The notes under the pieces were generated by a model. It ran no database searches. It was not told the DNA's origin and was given only the letters and a program-made list of their open reading frames with translations. A DNA stretch of 64,000 nt. Source: Roseiarcus sp963787135 (GTDB lineage Bacteria > Pseudomonadota > Alphaproteobacteria > Rhizobiales > Beijerinckiaceae). The translations under genes were made by a program, and so were the position numbers. Every line of letters starts with the position of its first letter. Within the stretch, counting starts at the first letter, position 1. Shown piece by piece: positions 37,383 to 45,836 of this stretch. The stretch spans positions 54,486 through 118,485 of the forward strand of contig CAWBBW010000037.1 in assembly GCA_963787135.1 (NCBI GenBank), read 5' to 3'.

Positions 37383-38171
37383 TTACTCGAGCGTTCCGGT
37401 TCGGGCGACGTGATAGAGTCGCTCGATCAGGGAATCCATGGAGATTTCACTTCGGTTGTAGACGCCCGCGACCTTGCCGCGGTCGAGCACGTAGAGCCGG
37501 TCGACCACCGGATAAACGTTGAAGATGTTATGGTCGATGAAGATCGCCGATTTTCCTGCGGCCTTGATTGAGCGGACGAAGTCGAGCGTCTTCTTGGTCT
37601 CACTGAGCGACAGGCCCATCGTCGGCTCGTCAAGGATCACGAGTTCGGCCTCGAAATAGAGAGCCCGGGTGATCGCGACACCCTGCTTCTCGCCGCCCGA
37701 CATCGTCGCTACGACATTATCAGGATGCACGGCGGCCGAAGTGAAGCCCATATGCTCGCTCATCAGGCGGGCGCATTCTGCTCGCATCTGGTTGACGTCG
37801 AGCAGACCGAGACGCGTTCGGAGCTCGCGCCCCATGAACATGTTGCGCCAGATCGGCTGCTTCTCGGCGAGCGCGCGCTCCTGATAGACCGTCTCGATGC
37901 CGAGGCTGCGCGCCCTGGCGACAGACCAGCCGTCCATGCGCTCGCCATGGAAATAGATCTCGCCTCCGGGATCCGGATTGTGAAATCCCATGACGACCTT
38001 CACGAGGGTCGATTTGCCCGAGCCGTTGTCGCCGAGCAGGCCGACGATCTCGCGTCGGTTGACTTTGAAGCTGATGCCCGACAGCGACCTCACTTCGCCG
38101 AACGACTTGGAGACGTTCCTGAGTTCGATGACCGGCGATTCGCCGGCGCCGGCCGCCGCAAGCTCCGCCAT
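37383..38171 (-). CDS. Sugar ABC transporter ATP-binding protein
   Basis: A 262-residue ATPase: Walker A GDNGSGKST, Q-loop VYQERALAEKQ, signature MSGGEKQGVAITRAL, Walker B LVILDEPTMGLS and the switch histidine in FIDHNIF. It has one nucleotide-binding domain, unlike RbsA/XylG types with two, so it presumably works as a homodimer, as in FrcA-type importers. ATG 38171 follows GGGGGCGAC; an in-frame start at 38201 is an alternative. Confidence 0.88.
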   Translation of the reverse strand: MAELAAAGAGESPVIELRNVSKSFGEVRSLSGISFKVNRREIVGLLGDNGSGKSTLVKVVMGFHNPDPGGEIYFHGERMDGWSVARARSLGIETVYQERALAEKQPIWRNMFMGRELRTRLGLLDVNQMRAECARLMSEHMGFTSAAVHPDNVVATMSGGEKQGVAITRALYFEAELVILDEPTMGLSLSETKKTLDFVRSIKAAGKSAIFIDHNIFNVYPVVDRLYVLDRGKVAGVYNRSEISMDSLIERLYHVARTGTLE

Positions 38172-38202
38172 GTCGCCCCCGCGCAAATTCGAGACAAGCA
38201 AG

Positions 38203-38223
38203 GAGGCGCCGCCGCGGCGCCTC
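38203..38223 (-). promoter_or_regulatory. Hairpin between the first sugar-binding gene and the ATPase gene
   Basis: GAGGCGCC (38203-38210) and GGCGCCTC (38216-38223) form an 8-bp perfect stem with a 5-base loop. No T-run follows in the minus direction, so it is more likely an mRNA-stabilising or partially attenuating hairpin that keeps binding-protein mRNA more abundant than the downstream message. Confidence 0.5.
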
Positions 38224-38231
38224 GACCAGAC

Positions 38232-39232
38232 CTAGCGGATTTCCTTGGCCGCCAGCGGCGCGACCGCGTCGACATTCTTCTCGTCGACGAAGGCGCCCGC
38301 GGTATTCACGTCGAAGCCGGCAAACCCGAACTTCTTGGTCAGGCAGATGTTGAGGATCGGCAGATAGCCCTGCAGGAAGGGCTGCTGGTCGATGACGAGA
38401 TTCTGGTAGCCTTCCTTGACTGCCTTCGCCGTATTCGGCGACATGTCGAAGCCGGCGAAGTAGACTTGGCCGGGCTTCAGCGAAGCGGCGCGGGCGAAGA
38501 CCCCGACGTTCGAGGTGAGCGCCCCATGGTCCGTGACGACGATCTTGATGTCCGGGTTGGCTTTCATCACCCCGACGAAGGTCGCCGTGCCTGCGTTGGG
38601 ATCGGCGTTGGTCGCCGTATCGATCTCCTGATAGATCACCTTGGCCCCGGCCTTCTCGAACGCGTCGATCACGCCGACCGTGCGCTGGCCGCGGTCGCCC
38701 CCCTGGCCCTTTAGCCCCCAGACAAAGACGCTGTCCCCCGCCTTGAGGCCGGCCCGCTTCGCCGCCTCGGCGCCGAGCGAGAAGCCGGCGGAGTAATTCG
38801 GCGCGCCGACGTAGCCGAACCCCTTGGACCCATATTTCTTTTCGCTCTCCGGAAGAGCCGTGTTGAGCGAGGTGAAGATCGTTCCCTGCGCATAGGCCTG
38901 ATCGACAAGGGGCGCAGTCGCGGGCTCGCCGCCAAAGCCGTAGGTCGCGATGCCGTCGACTTTGGTGGCCAGAGCCTGCTGAATTTGGGTGAGCATCTTA
39001 TTCGGATCCCAGTCGGAGAAATAATAGGTCACGCCGGGCCCGAGATCGAGTTCAGCCTGCTTGAAGCCGTTATAGACGTTGTTAGCGAACACGGCGCCCT
39101 GCGGTCCGCCCGGGAAGGCGGCGATCTTGACGCCCTGGCACCATTTGGGGGTCGGATCGGTTGCATGCGCCGACGAGGCGGCCAGGCAGGCGACGACCGC
39201 AACTCCTGCGCCCCTTTCGTGAACATCGGCAT
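38232..39232 (-). CDS. Periplasmic sugar-binding protein (paralogue 1), frameshift in the signal peptide
   Basis: A type I periplasmic binding protein, close paralogue of the gene at 39505-40506. ATG 39232 opens MPMFTKG; the rest of the signal peptide (VAVVACLAASSAHA) and mature protein (TDPTPKWCQGVKIAAFPGGP onward) are in another frame. The break is in a run of four G on the coding strand at 39211-39214, where five would restore the frame. This is a classic homopolymer indel, so the gene is probably intact in the organism. The mature protein has KVDGIATYGFGGEPATAP and VTDHGALTSNVGVFARAASL, the usual ligand-pocket regions. The ligand is presumably a sugar. Confidence 0.82.
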
Positions 39233-39364
39233 TTCAACCCCTCCATGTCTTCGTCTTTGCTCCGAGCGGTCCATTTGGCGCGCCCTAAGAGCTGGCGGCG
39301 AAGCCTTACAGGAAGACGTGACCCGAGTAAAAGGACGGTCGTCGACGCGTCCGCCGCCGGCGCG

Positions 39365-39472
39365 CGCTAGAGCTTGGCGGCGAACTGCATGCGCCGCATG
39401 AACAGCGACTCACCGGTGTTGGCCGTCGCTGCCTCCGCCACGCCGCCTCCAAGTTCCGTCTCGAAAAAGAGC
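39365..39472 (-). other. Coding-like remnant after the second sugar-binding gene
   Basis: In the same frame as the preceding binding-protein gene but after its stop and terminator, the sequence reads SLFFETELGGGVAEAATANT then GESLFMRRMQFAAKL and ends in TAG. It has no start and no partner. It looks like the C-terminus of a lost gene, but could be chance. The rest of 39233-39364 holds nothing recognisable. Confidence 0.25.
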
Positions 39473-39496
39473 GAGGCGCCGCTGCGGCGGCGCCTC
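39462..39496 (-). terminator. Rho-independent terminator/attenuator after the second sugar-binding gene
   Basis: On the minus strand a 10-bp perfect stem (39473-39482 with 39487-39496, loop of four) is followed by GCTCTTTTTCG. It sits 9 bp after the stop codon. It would end most transcripts after the binding-protein gene, giving the excess of binding protein usual for ABC importers. Confidence 0.65.
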
Positions 39497-39504
39497 GGCC
39501 ACCT

Positions 39505-40506
39505 TTAGCGGATTTCCTTGGCCGCCAACGGCGCGACGGCGTCGACGTTCTTGGGATCGACGAAAGCGCCCGCCGTGTTGACGTCCAGACCGGAGAAGCC
39601 GTACTTCTTGGTCAGGCAGATGTTGAGGATCGGCAGGTAGCCCTGAAGGTAGGGCTGCTGGTCGATGACGAGGTCCTGATAGCCGTCCTTGATCGCCTTG
39701 GCGGTGTTGGGCGACATGTCGAAGCCGGCGAAGAACACCTGTCCCGGCTTCAGCGAGGCGGCGCGGGCGTAAACGCCGACGTTCGCGGTCAGCGCCCCGT
39801 GGTCGGTGACCACCAGCTTGATGCCAGGATTGGCCTTCATCACGCCGACGAAGGTCGCGGTGCCGGCGTTCGGATCGGCGTCGGTGGCTTTGTCAATCTC
39901 CTGGTAGATCACCTTGCCGCCGGCCTTCTCTATCGCCTCGATCACCCCGACCGTGCGCGAGCCCCTGTCGCCTCCTTGGCCCTTGAGGCCCCAGACGAAA
40001 GCTTCGTCGCCCGACTTGATGCCCGCCCGCTTGGCCGCCTCGGCGCCGAGCGCGTAGCCGGCGGCATGATTGGGCGCGCCGACATAGCCCATGCCTTCGG
40101 GCCCGTATTTCGCCTGCGCCTTGGGCAACGCGGTGTTCGCCGTCGTGAAGATGATGCCTTGAGCGAAGGCCTTGTCGATCTGAGGATCAGTGGCGTCGTC
40201 CCCCGGATGCCCCATGAAGGCGATGCCGTCGACCTTGGTCGCGATCGCCTGCTGGAGCTGGTTCAGCATCGTGTTGGGATCCCAGTTCGAGAAGTAGTAG
40301 GTGACCGACGGCCCGAGGTCGAGTTCAGCCTGACGATAGCCGTTATAGACGTTGTTGGCGAACACGCCGCCCTGCGGGCCGCCCGGGAAGGCGGCGATTT
40401 TGACGCCCTGACACCATTTGGCCGTTGGGTCGGTCGCGTAGGCGGAACTCGCCGCCCCGCAGACTAGCAGCGCGACTCCGGTCGCCCTCAACATGAGATT
40501 TCGCAT
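39505..40506 (-). CDS. Periplasmic sugar-binding protein (paralogue 2)
   Basis: A 333-residue intact type I periplasmic binding protein. The signal peptide LMLRATGVALLVCGAASSAY is cleaved near ATDPT; the mature form begins AKWCQGVKIAAFPGGPQGGV. Most positions match paralogue 1 (for example FVWGLKGQGGDRG, NAGTATFVGVMKANP, and the C-terminus DAVAPLAAKEIR), so the pair arose by tandem duplication. It differs at ligand-side segments (GIAFMGHPGDDATDP versus GIATYGFGGEPATAP), which may mean different sugar specificity. It follows the SMP-30 gene by 118 bp, a space that can hold its own promoter. Confidence 0.88.
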   Translation of the reverse strand: MRNLMLRATGVALLVCGAASSAYATDPTAKWCQGVKIAAFPGGPQGGVFANNVYNGYRQAELDLGPSVTYYFSNWDPNTMLNQLQQAIATKVDGIAFMGHPGDDATDPQIDKAFAQGIIFTTANTALPKAQAKYGPEGMGYVGAPNHAAGYALGAEAAKRAGIKSGDEAFVWGLKGQGGDRGSRTVGVIEAIEKAGGKVIYQEIDKATDADPNAGTATFVGVMKANPGIKLVVTDHGALTANVGVYARAASLKPGQVFFAGFDMSPNTAKAIKDGYQDLVIDQQPYLQGYLPILNICLTKKYGFSGLDVNTAGAFVDPKNVDAVAPLAAKEIR

Positions 40507-40624
40507 TCCATCCTCCCTGGGGCTTGTCGCCTCGAAAGAGGCCCAAGCGCGCTCCTTCCGGCATGCGGGCAGAGCTATAAGCGCATCTCACAGGGTCTGT
40601 AAAGAATAGCGGAAAGTCCAGAGG

Positions 40625-41521
40625 TCAGCCGCGAACGGAAGCGGAAAACGAAAACGGCGTGTCGAGAATGCCGCGCACGCCGACATCGAAGGCAAAGAGC
40701 GCGCCCGCGTACGGCTCGGACGCAAGCGCGGCCGCATCGAGGCCCGTCCTCGCGCTCGTTACGAAAAGACGATCGAGATTGGCGCCGCCAAACGCACAAC
40801 AGGTGACCCGCGAGCAGGGAAGCGCCAGGACGCGATCGACTCGCCCGGCGGGCGTGTAGCGCACGACCCGCCCGCCTCCCCATTCGGCGTTCCACAGACA
40901 ACCGTCGGCGTCCACCGTCGATCCGTCCGGGAAGCCCGGGCCCTTAACCAGGGCGAACGTCCACTCGCTAGATAGTTCGCCGCTGCCGACATCATAGTCG
41001 TAGCAGCGGATGCGCCTTTCAGGCGTATCGGCGAAATACATCCGCCGGCCGTCGGGCGAAAAGGCGATCGAGTTCGATATGCGAACCCCGGAAACGAGCG
41101 CCCGCGGCTCGGACCCGGCTTCGTAGCTCCAGATCTGGCCGATCGGCTCTGGGCCTGTCGGATCCTCGTCCATCGTGCCGAACACGAGCCGGCCTTTGCG
41201 GTCCAGTTTACCGTCGTTGAGTTGCGTCGTCGGGCGATCGGGTTCGATGGGCGCGATCTGGCGGCGGGCGCCGCTTTCGAGGTCGAAGACCTCGAGCCCT
41301 CCCGCAAAGCCGGCGAGCAACGACCTCCCGCCAAGCGGCGCGAAACACGCAAGACGGTCGGGCAGCGGCCACGACTGGCGCTGGCCATCCTCCGGGCGGT
41401 AGGCCCAGAAATGGCGACCGAAGATGTCGGTCCATTGGACCTCGCGATGCGCGGGCGACCACACGACCCCCTCGCCGAGTTCGTTTGCCGCGTCGACAAC
41501 AATCTCCGGTTCCGACTGCAT
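40625..41521 (-). CDS. SMP-30/gluconolaconase/LRE family sugar lactonase
   Basis: A 298-residue six-bladed beta-propeller lactonase. The metal-binding and catalytic positions are visible: LGEGVVWSP (Glu), TTQLNDGKLDRKGR (Asn/Asp), ISNSIAFSPDGRRMYFADT (Asn) and PDGSTVDADGCLWNAEWGG (Asp). It hydrolyses a sugar lactone to the acid. In this cluster it links the SDR dehydrogenase to the enolase-type dehydratase. It is the first gene of the minus-strand sugar set. Confidence 0.88.
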   Translation of the reverse strand: MQSEPEIVVDAANELGEGVVWSPAHREVQWTDIFGRHFWAYRPEDGQRQSWPLPDRLACFAPLGGRSLLAGFAGGLEVFDLESGARRQIAPIEPDRPTTQLNDGKLDRKGRLVFGTMDEDPTGPEPIGQIWSYEAGSEPRALVSGVRISNSIAFSPDGRRMYFADTPERRIRCYDYDVGSGELSSEWTFALVKGPGFPDGSTVDADGCLWNAEWGGGRVVRYTPAGRVDRVLALPCSRVTCCAFGGANLDRLFVTSARTGLDAAALASEPYAGALFAFDVGVRGILDTPFSFSASVRG

Positions 41522-41614
41522 CGAGACTCCTTCACTCGCGGGCGGGGCCCGCTCGACGGAAGCGCGCCGAAAATGCGGGCGGTTTACGGGACCACATCCG
41601 GCTGACGCCTGATG

Positions 41615-42028
41615 TCAATCCGCCCCCGCCTTCCCTCGCAGCGCCTTGATCGTCCCACGCCGTCCCTTCTCGTCCAGGCGGCGAATCTTCGACGCGAGTG
41701 TCGGGCGGGTCGGACGACGGGGCTTTTCGCGCTTCTGCGCCTTCATCAGCAGCGCGACGAGCCGGGCGCGCGCGTCCTCGCGGTTGCGCGGCTGGCTGGA
41801 GAATTTTTGAGCGAAAATGACGATGACGCCGTCCTGCGTCGTGCGCGAACCGGCGAGCTTCATCAGCCGGACCGCGACGTCGCTCGGCAGGCTTGGGCTG
41901 CGGCGGGCGTCGAAGCGTAATTCGACCGCGGTAGCGACCTTGTTGACGTTCTGCCCGCCGGGGCCGGAGGAGCGAACGAAGGTTTCGACGATCTCGCTCT
42001 CGTCAATGAGGAGATCGCCGGCTTGCAT
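41615..42028 (-). CDS. arfB: Alternative ribosome-rescue factor ArfB (peptidyl-tRNA hydrolase, GGQ)
   Basis: A 137-residue class I release-factor-like hydrolase. The catalytic GGQ is in VRSSGPGGQNVNKVATAVEL and the basic C-terminal tail (RKQ/KR-rich: KAQKREKPRRPTRPT, RRLDEKGRRG) is the part that enters the empty mRNA channel of a stalled ribosome. The length matches the family. It starts 4 bp after the leuC stop, so it is probably co-transcribed with leuC. Confidence 0.93.
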   Translation of the reverse strand: MQAGDLLIDESEIVETFVRSSGPGGQNVNKVATAVELRFDARRSPSLPSDVAVRLMKLAGSRTTQDGVIVIFAQKFSSQPRNREDARARLVALLMKAQKREKPRRPTRPTLASKIRRLDEKGRRGTIKALRGKAGAD

Positions 42029-42032
42029 CGCT

Positions 42033-43436
42033 CTACCGCCACTGCCTCACGTCGACAAAGCGCCCCGCGATCGCCGCCGCTGCCGCCATCGCCGGCGACA
42101 CAAGATGGGTGCGGCCCTTATAGCCCTGGCGCCCCTCGAAGTTGCGGTTCGAGGTCGAGGCGCAGCGCTCGCCCGGCGCAAGCTTGTCGGGGTTCATCGC
42201 CAGGCACATCGAGCAGCCCGGCTCGCGCCATTCGAAGCCCGCGTCGAGAAAGACCTTGTCCAGCCCCTCCGCCTCGGCCTGCGCCTTGACCAGCCCCGAT
42301 CCCGGCACCACCATCGCGCTCACGCGCGCGGAGACCTTATGGCCTTCAGCGACCTTGGCGGCGGCGCGCAAATCCTCGATGCGGCCGTTGGTGCAGGAAC
42401 CGATGAAGACGCGGTCGATGGCGATGTCCGTCATCTTCTCCCCGCCTTGGAGCCCCATATAGTCGAGCGCGCGCTGGATCGAGACGCGCTTCTGCTCTGT
42501 CTGGCCGTCGGACACGCGGGGCACATGGCCAAGGATGGAGGCCACGTCCTGCGGGCTCGTGCCCCAGGTGACGATTGGCGGCAGGTCAGCGGCGTTGAGC
42601 TTGACCTCGGCGTCGAAATCGGCGCTGTCGTCCGTGCGCAGCGTCTCCCAGTAGCGCCGGGCTTCATCCCAAAGCACGCCCTTCGGCGATTTCGGCCGGT
42701 CCTTCAGAAAGTCGAATGTCTTTTCGTCCGGCGCGATCATGCCGGCGCGGGCGCCGGCCTCGATCGACATGTTGCAGACCGTCATGCGCCCTTCCATCGA
42801 GAGCGCCTCGATCGCCGAGCCGCAATATTCGATCACATGGCCGGTGCCGCCCGCAGTGCCAATCTGGCCGATGATGGCGAGAATGACGTCTTTGGCGGTG
42901 ACGCCTTCGGGAAGCGCGCCGTCAACCCGCGCGCGCATGTTCTTCGCCTTGGTCTGGATCAGCGTCTGCGTGGCGAGGACATGCTCGACCTCGGAAGTCC
43001 CGATGCCGTGCGCGAGCGCGCCGAAGGCGCCGTGGGTCGAGGTGTGGCTGTCGCCGCAGACGATCGTCGTTCCCGGCAGGGTGAAGCCCTGCTCCGGCCC
43101 GATGATATGCACGATGCCCTGCCGATGATCGAACTCGTCGTAATATTCGATGCCGAATTCGCGCGCATTCGCGGCAAGCTGCTCGACCTGCAGGCGGCTT
43201 TCGGGATCGGCGATGCCCTTGCTTCGATCGGTCGTCTGGATGTTGTGGTCGACGACGGCGAGCGTCTTCTCCGGCGCGCGCACCTTCCGGCCCGTGATGC
43301 GCAGACCCTCAAAGGCCTGCGGGCTCGTCACTTCATGGACGAGATGGCGATCGATATAGATGAGGCTTGAATCGCCCGCCGTCTCGATGACATGGTCGTC
43401 CCAGATCTTGTCATATAGCGTACGCGGCCTGGCCAT
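42033..43436 (-). CDS. leuC: 3-isopropylmalate dehydratase large subunit
   Basis: A 466-residue aconitase-family enzyme that isomerises 2- to 3-isopropylmalate in leucine synthesis, together with LeuD (not in the window). The [4Fe-4S] cysteines are in FIGSCTNGR and EPGCSMCLAM; substrate/cluster regions include VDHNIQT, VCGDSHTSTHGAFGALAHGI and the C-terminal STSNRNFEGRQG. ATG 43436 (MARPRTLYDKIW) is the family start; 43454 is an in-frame alternative. Confidence 0.96.
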   Translation of the reverse strand: MARPRTLYDKIWDDHVIETAGDSSLIYIDRHLVHEVTSPQAFEGLRITGRKVRAPEKTLAVVDHNIQTTDRSKGIADPESRLQVEQLAANAREFGIEYYDEFDHRQGIVHIIGPEQGFTLPGTTIVCGDSHTSTHGAFGALAHGIGTSEVEHVLATQTLIQTKAKNMRARVDGALPEGVTAKDVILAIIGQIGTAGGTGHVIEYCGSAIEALSMEGRMTVCNMSIEAGARAGMIAPDEKTFDFLKDRPKSPKGVLWDEARRYWETLRTDDSADFDAEVKLNAADLPPIVTWGTSPQDVASILGHVPRVSDGQTEQKRVSIQRALDYMGLQGGEKMTDIAIDRVFIGSCTNGRIEDLRAAAKVAEGHKVSARVSAMVVPGSGLVKAQAEAEGLDKVFLDAGFEWREPGCSMCLAMNPDKLAPGERCASTSNRNFEGRQGYKGRTHLVSPAMAAAAAIAGRFVDVRQWR

Positions 43437-43597
43437 TGGGGTCTCCGGCGCCAAAGGGGCGCAAAAAGCGGGAATGGCCCGCTATCTATGCCGATCGGGG
43501 CAAAGAAGGAAGAGGCTGGGGGCAGATCGCCAGCGGCGGGGCAAGGATCCGGTTCTAGCGGGTCAAATCGGCTTGTTTCCGCGAGCCGAAGATCGGC

Positions 43598-44035
43598 CTA
43601 GCCGCCCTTAGGCGGAGGAACATGCTCTTCGTACTGCGGCAGGTCGTCGGCGATGGTAAACCACGGCGCCTTGGAGCCAACGAAAATATGGTGCGTCGGC
43701 CGTATGGTCGGATCGTCGATGAGCGTCCCCATGGCGACGTGAAGGAACGCCCCGCCGCGCACGACCGAAAAGAGAAGCGAGCCGCACATCCCGCAGTGGG
43801 TGTCGTTGGCGTCCTCTTGACCGACGATCATGAGCTCGGGCTCGCCCTTTGTGATCGCGAGCTTCCGGCGCTCGATTCCGGCGAATGGCTTGAACGCTGA
43901 ACCTGTTGTCCGGCGGCAGTTGGAGCAGTGGCAGTTCGCGGCATAGAGCAACGCGTCCGCGACAGAGTATTCCACCGCCCCGCAATAGCATTTGCCGGCG
44001 AGAATGCGGCCGGTCGGCGCCTGGGGACTGATCAC
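43598..44035 (-). CDS. GFA family protein (glutathione-dependent formaldehyde-activating domain)
   Basis: A 145-residue zinc-binding protein. The cysteine sets CYCGAVEY, NCHCSNCRR and CGMCGSLLF are complete for the two Zn sites of the GFA/CENP-V fold. GTG 44035 has CCCGGGAGGAG just upstream and places the first zinc motif about 14 residues in; the frame open to 44245 has no family support. Despite the family name, most members have no proven role in formaldehyde metabolism. Confidence 0.82.
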   Translation of the reverse strand: MISPQAPTGRILAGKCYCGAVEYSVADALLYAANCHCSNCRRTTGSAFKPFAGIERRKLAITKGEPELMIVGQEDANDTHCGMCGSLLFSVVRGGAFLHVAMGTLIDDPTIRPTHHIFVGSKAPWFTIADDLPQYEEHVPPPKGG

Positions 44036-44120
44036 AAGTTCTCCTCCCGGGCGCTGGCGGTAGCCGCGGCGCCGTGCGACGTCATGTCTTAGGGCGGGAC
44101 TCGTTGTGACGGAAACAAGG

Positions 44121-44147
44121 CTGTCATTGCGAGCGGAGCGACGCAAT
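44121..44147. repeat. CTGTCATTGCGAGCG-type repeat
   Basis: CTGTCATTGCGAGCGGAGCG followed by ACGCAAT is a short repeat with ATTGCG/CGCAAT ends that, from general knowledge, occurs dispersed between genes in many bacterial genomes. It lies in the 590-bp gap (44036-44626) which has no gene; the other recognisable content there is the 21-bp array at 44360-44464. Confidence 0.5.
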
Positions 44148-44359
44148 ACGTCGGGCTCTAGGGCGCGCAGCCGAGGGTAAGCCCGAAGGTCGACGGCTGA
44201 GCCGACGTTTTGCTTCCGTAAATCAGAATTTAGTGGTATTGTCACCTCATGACCGGACGGAGGCCCCCTTCAATGACCGAGAGCTGCAAAAAGTTAAGGT
44301 TAACGGCGCGCCGGACATCAGGATCTGCCGTAATCTGTTGAAATCGCAAGATTCTATAT

Positions 44360-44464
44360 TTTCATTTCCTTGCGCCTGACTTTCATTTCCTTGTGCGGGG
44401 GTTTCATTTCCTTGCGTTCGGCTTTCAATTCCTTGCGCTGGGCTTTCAATTCCTTATCTCCGGG
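44360..44464. repeat. Five tandem 21-bp repeats
   Basis: Five head-to-tail 21-bp units start at 44360, 44381, 44402, 44423 and 44444. Each begins TTTCATTTCCTTGCG or a close variant (TTTCAATTCC in the last two) and ends with six more variable, GC-rich bases. The period is exactly two DNA helical turns. The array ends 162 bp before the proline racemase homologue. Confidence 0.8.
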
Positions 44465-44626
44465 GCCGAACAGCCGGCCGCGGCGAAAAAGCGTACAGTT
44501 TTTGGCGCCTAACCCTTTGAGAACGCTTTGCCGCTTACAAAAGTGCGAGGGCGGCGCTCCTCGTTATGACGATTCGGTCAAAGCGCGACGTGCTCCAGCC
44601 CCAACTAACCTACGTGCAGCCCGCCC

Positions 44627-45673
44627 ATGCGATCCTCCAAAATCATTCACGTCGTCTCCTGCCATGCCGAGGGAGAGGTCGGCGACGTGATCGTCGGCGG
44701 GGTCGCCCCGCCGCCGGGCGAGACACTATGGCAGCAGTCGCGGTTCATCGCCCGGGACGGCGCGTTGCGCGATTTTGTCCTCAATGAACCCCGCGGCGGC
44801 GTCTTCCGGCATGTCAATCTGCTAGTGCCCGCGAAGGATCCCCGGGCGCAGATGGGCTTCATCATCATGGAGCCTGAGGACACCCCGCCAATGTCCGGCT
44901 CCAATTCCATCTGCGTCGCGACGGTTCTGCTCGAAACCGGCATTCTGCCGATGCAGGAGCCGCAGACGCGCCTCACGCTCGAGGCGCCGGGCGGTGTGAT
45001 CGAGGTCGTCGCCGACTGCCGCGACGGCAAAGCCGAGCGCATCAGCGTCGAGAACGTGCCCTCCTTCGCCGACCGGCTCGATGCGCCGCTAGAAGTGGAA
45101 GGCCTCGGAACTCTGACCGTCGACATCGCCTATGGCGGGGACAGTTTCGTCATTGTCGATGCCAAGGCGCTGGGCTTCGCGATTGCGCCCGATGAAGCGC
45201 GCGAGTTGGCCGAGCTGGGTATAAGAATCACCGCCGGCGCCAACGAACAGCTCGGATTCGCCCACCCGGAAAATTCCGGCTGGGATCACATTTCCTTCTG
45301 CCAGTTCGCCGGCCCTCTCACGCGCCAGGGCGCCGAAATCAGCGGCCCCAACGCTGTCGTCGTCCGCCCTGGCAAGATCGACCGTTCGCCGACCGGAACG
45401 GGATGCAGCGCCAGAATGGCGACGCTGGTCGCGCGAGGGTTACTGAACCTCGGCGAGGTCTACCGCGCCCGCTCGATCATCGGCTCGGAGTTCGTCTGCC
45501 ATGTCGCCCGCGCGACGACGATCGCCGGGCGGCCCGCCATCGCACCGGTCATCTCGGGTCGCGCGTGGGTTACTGGCGTTCATCAACACATGCTGGATCC
45601 GGCCGACCCTTGGCCAGCCGGCTACCGGCTCGCTGACACCTGGCCCAGGCTCACGCCCAAAAGTTCTATTTGA
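44627..45673 (+). CDS. Proline racemase family protein (hydroxyproline epimerase-type)
   Basis: A 348-residue PLP-independent racemase/epimerase fold protein. The first catalytic cysteine position is serine here (EDTPPMSGSNSICVATVL), while the second is kept (DRSPTGTGCSARMATLVARG). In this superfamily Cys/Cys members are proline racemases or 4-hydroxyproline epimerases, Cys/Thr members are trans-3-hydroxyproline dehydratases, and Ser/Cys members have been reported as hydroxyproline epimerases. The likely role is in hydroxyproline or related amino-acid breakdown. It is preceded by the 21-bp array and stands alone. Confidence 0.88.
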   Translation: MRSSKIIHVVSCHAEGEVGDVIVGGVAPPPGETLWQQSRFIARDGALRDFVLNEPRGGVFRHVNLLVPAKDPRAQMGFIIMEPEDTPPMSGSNSICVATVLLETGILPMQEPQTRLTLEAPGGVIEVVADCRDGKAERISVENVPSFADRLDAPLEVEGLGTLTVDIAYGGDSFVIVDAKALGFAIAPDEARELAELGIRITAGANEQLGFAHPENSGWDHISFCQFAGPLTRQGAEISGPNAVVVRPGKIDRSPTGTGCSARMATLVARGLLNLGEVYRARSIIGSEFVCHVARATTIAGRPAIAPVISGRAWVTGVHQHMLDPADPWPAGYRLADTWPRLTPKSSI

Positions 45674-45836
45674 AGACCGAAACACGCGTCCTAGCTATCG
45701 GAAAGTTGAATAGGTTTCAAGGAGTTAATATAATTTTATCATTGTTCTCGCTTGACTCGCCGACGAATTGGGTTTGAATGCGCGCCAAGCAATTCTAACC
45801 GTTTCCGGTTGAGGACGGCAAGGAGATTACGGCGTC

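Noticed and set aside
44360..44464. CRISPR array
   Set aside because: The repeats are contiguous at 21 bp with six variable bases, no spacers of normal size and no cas genes.
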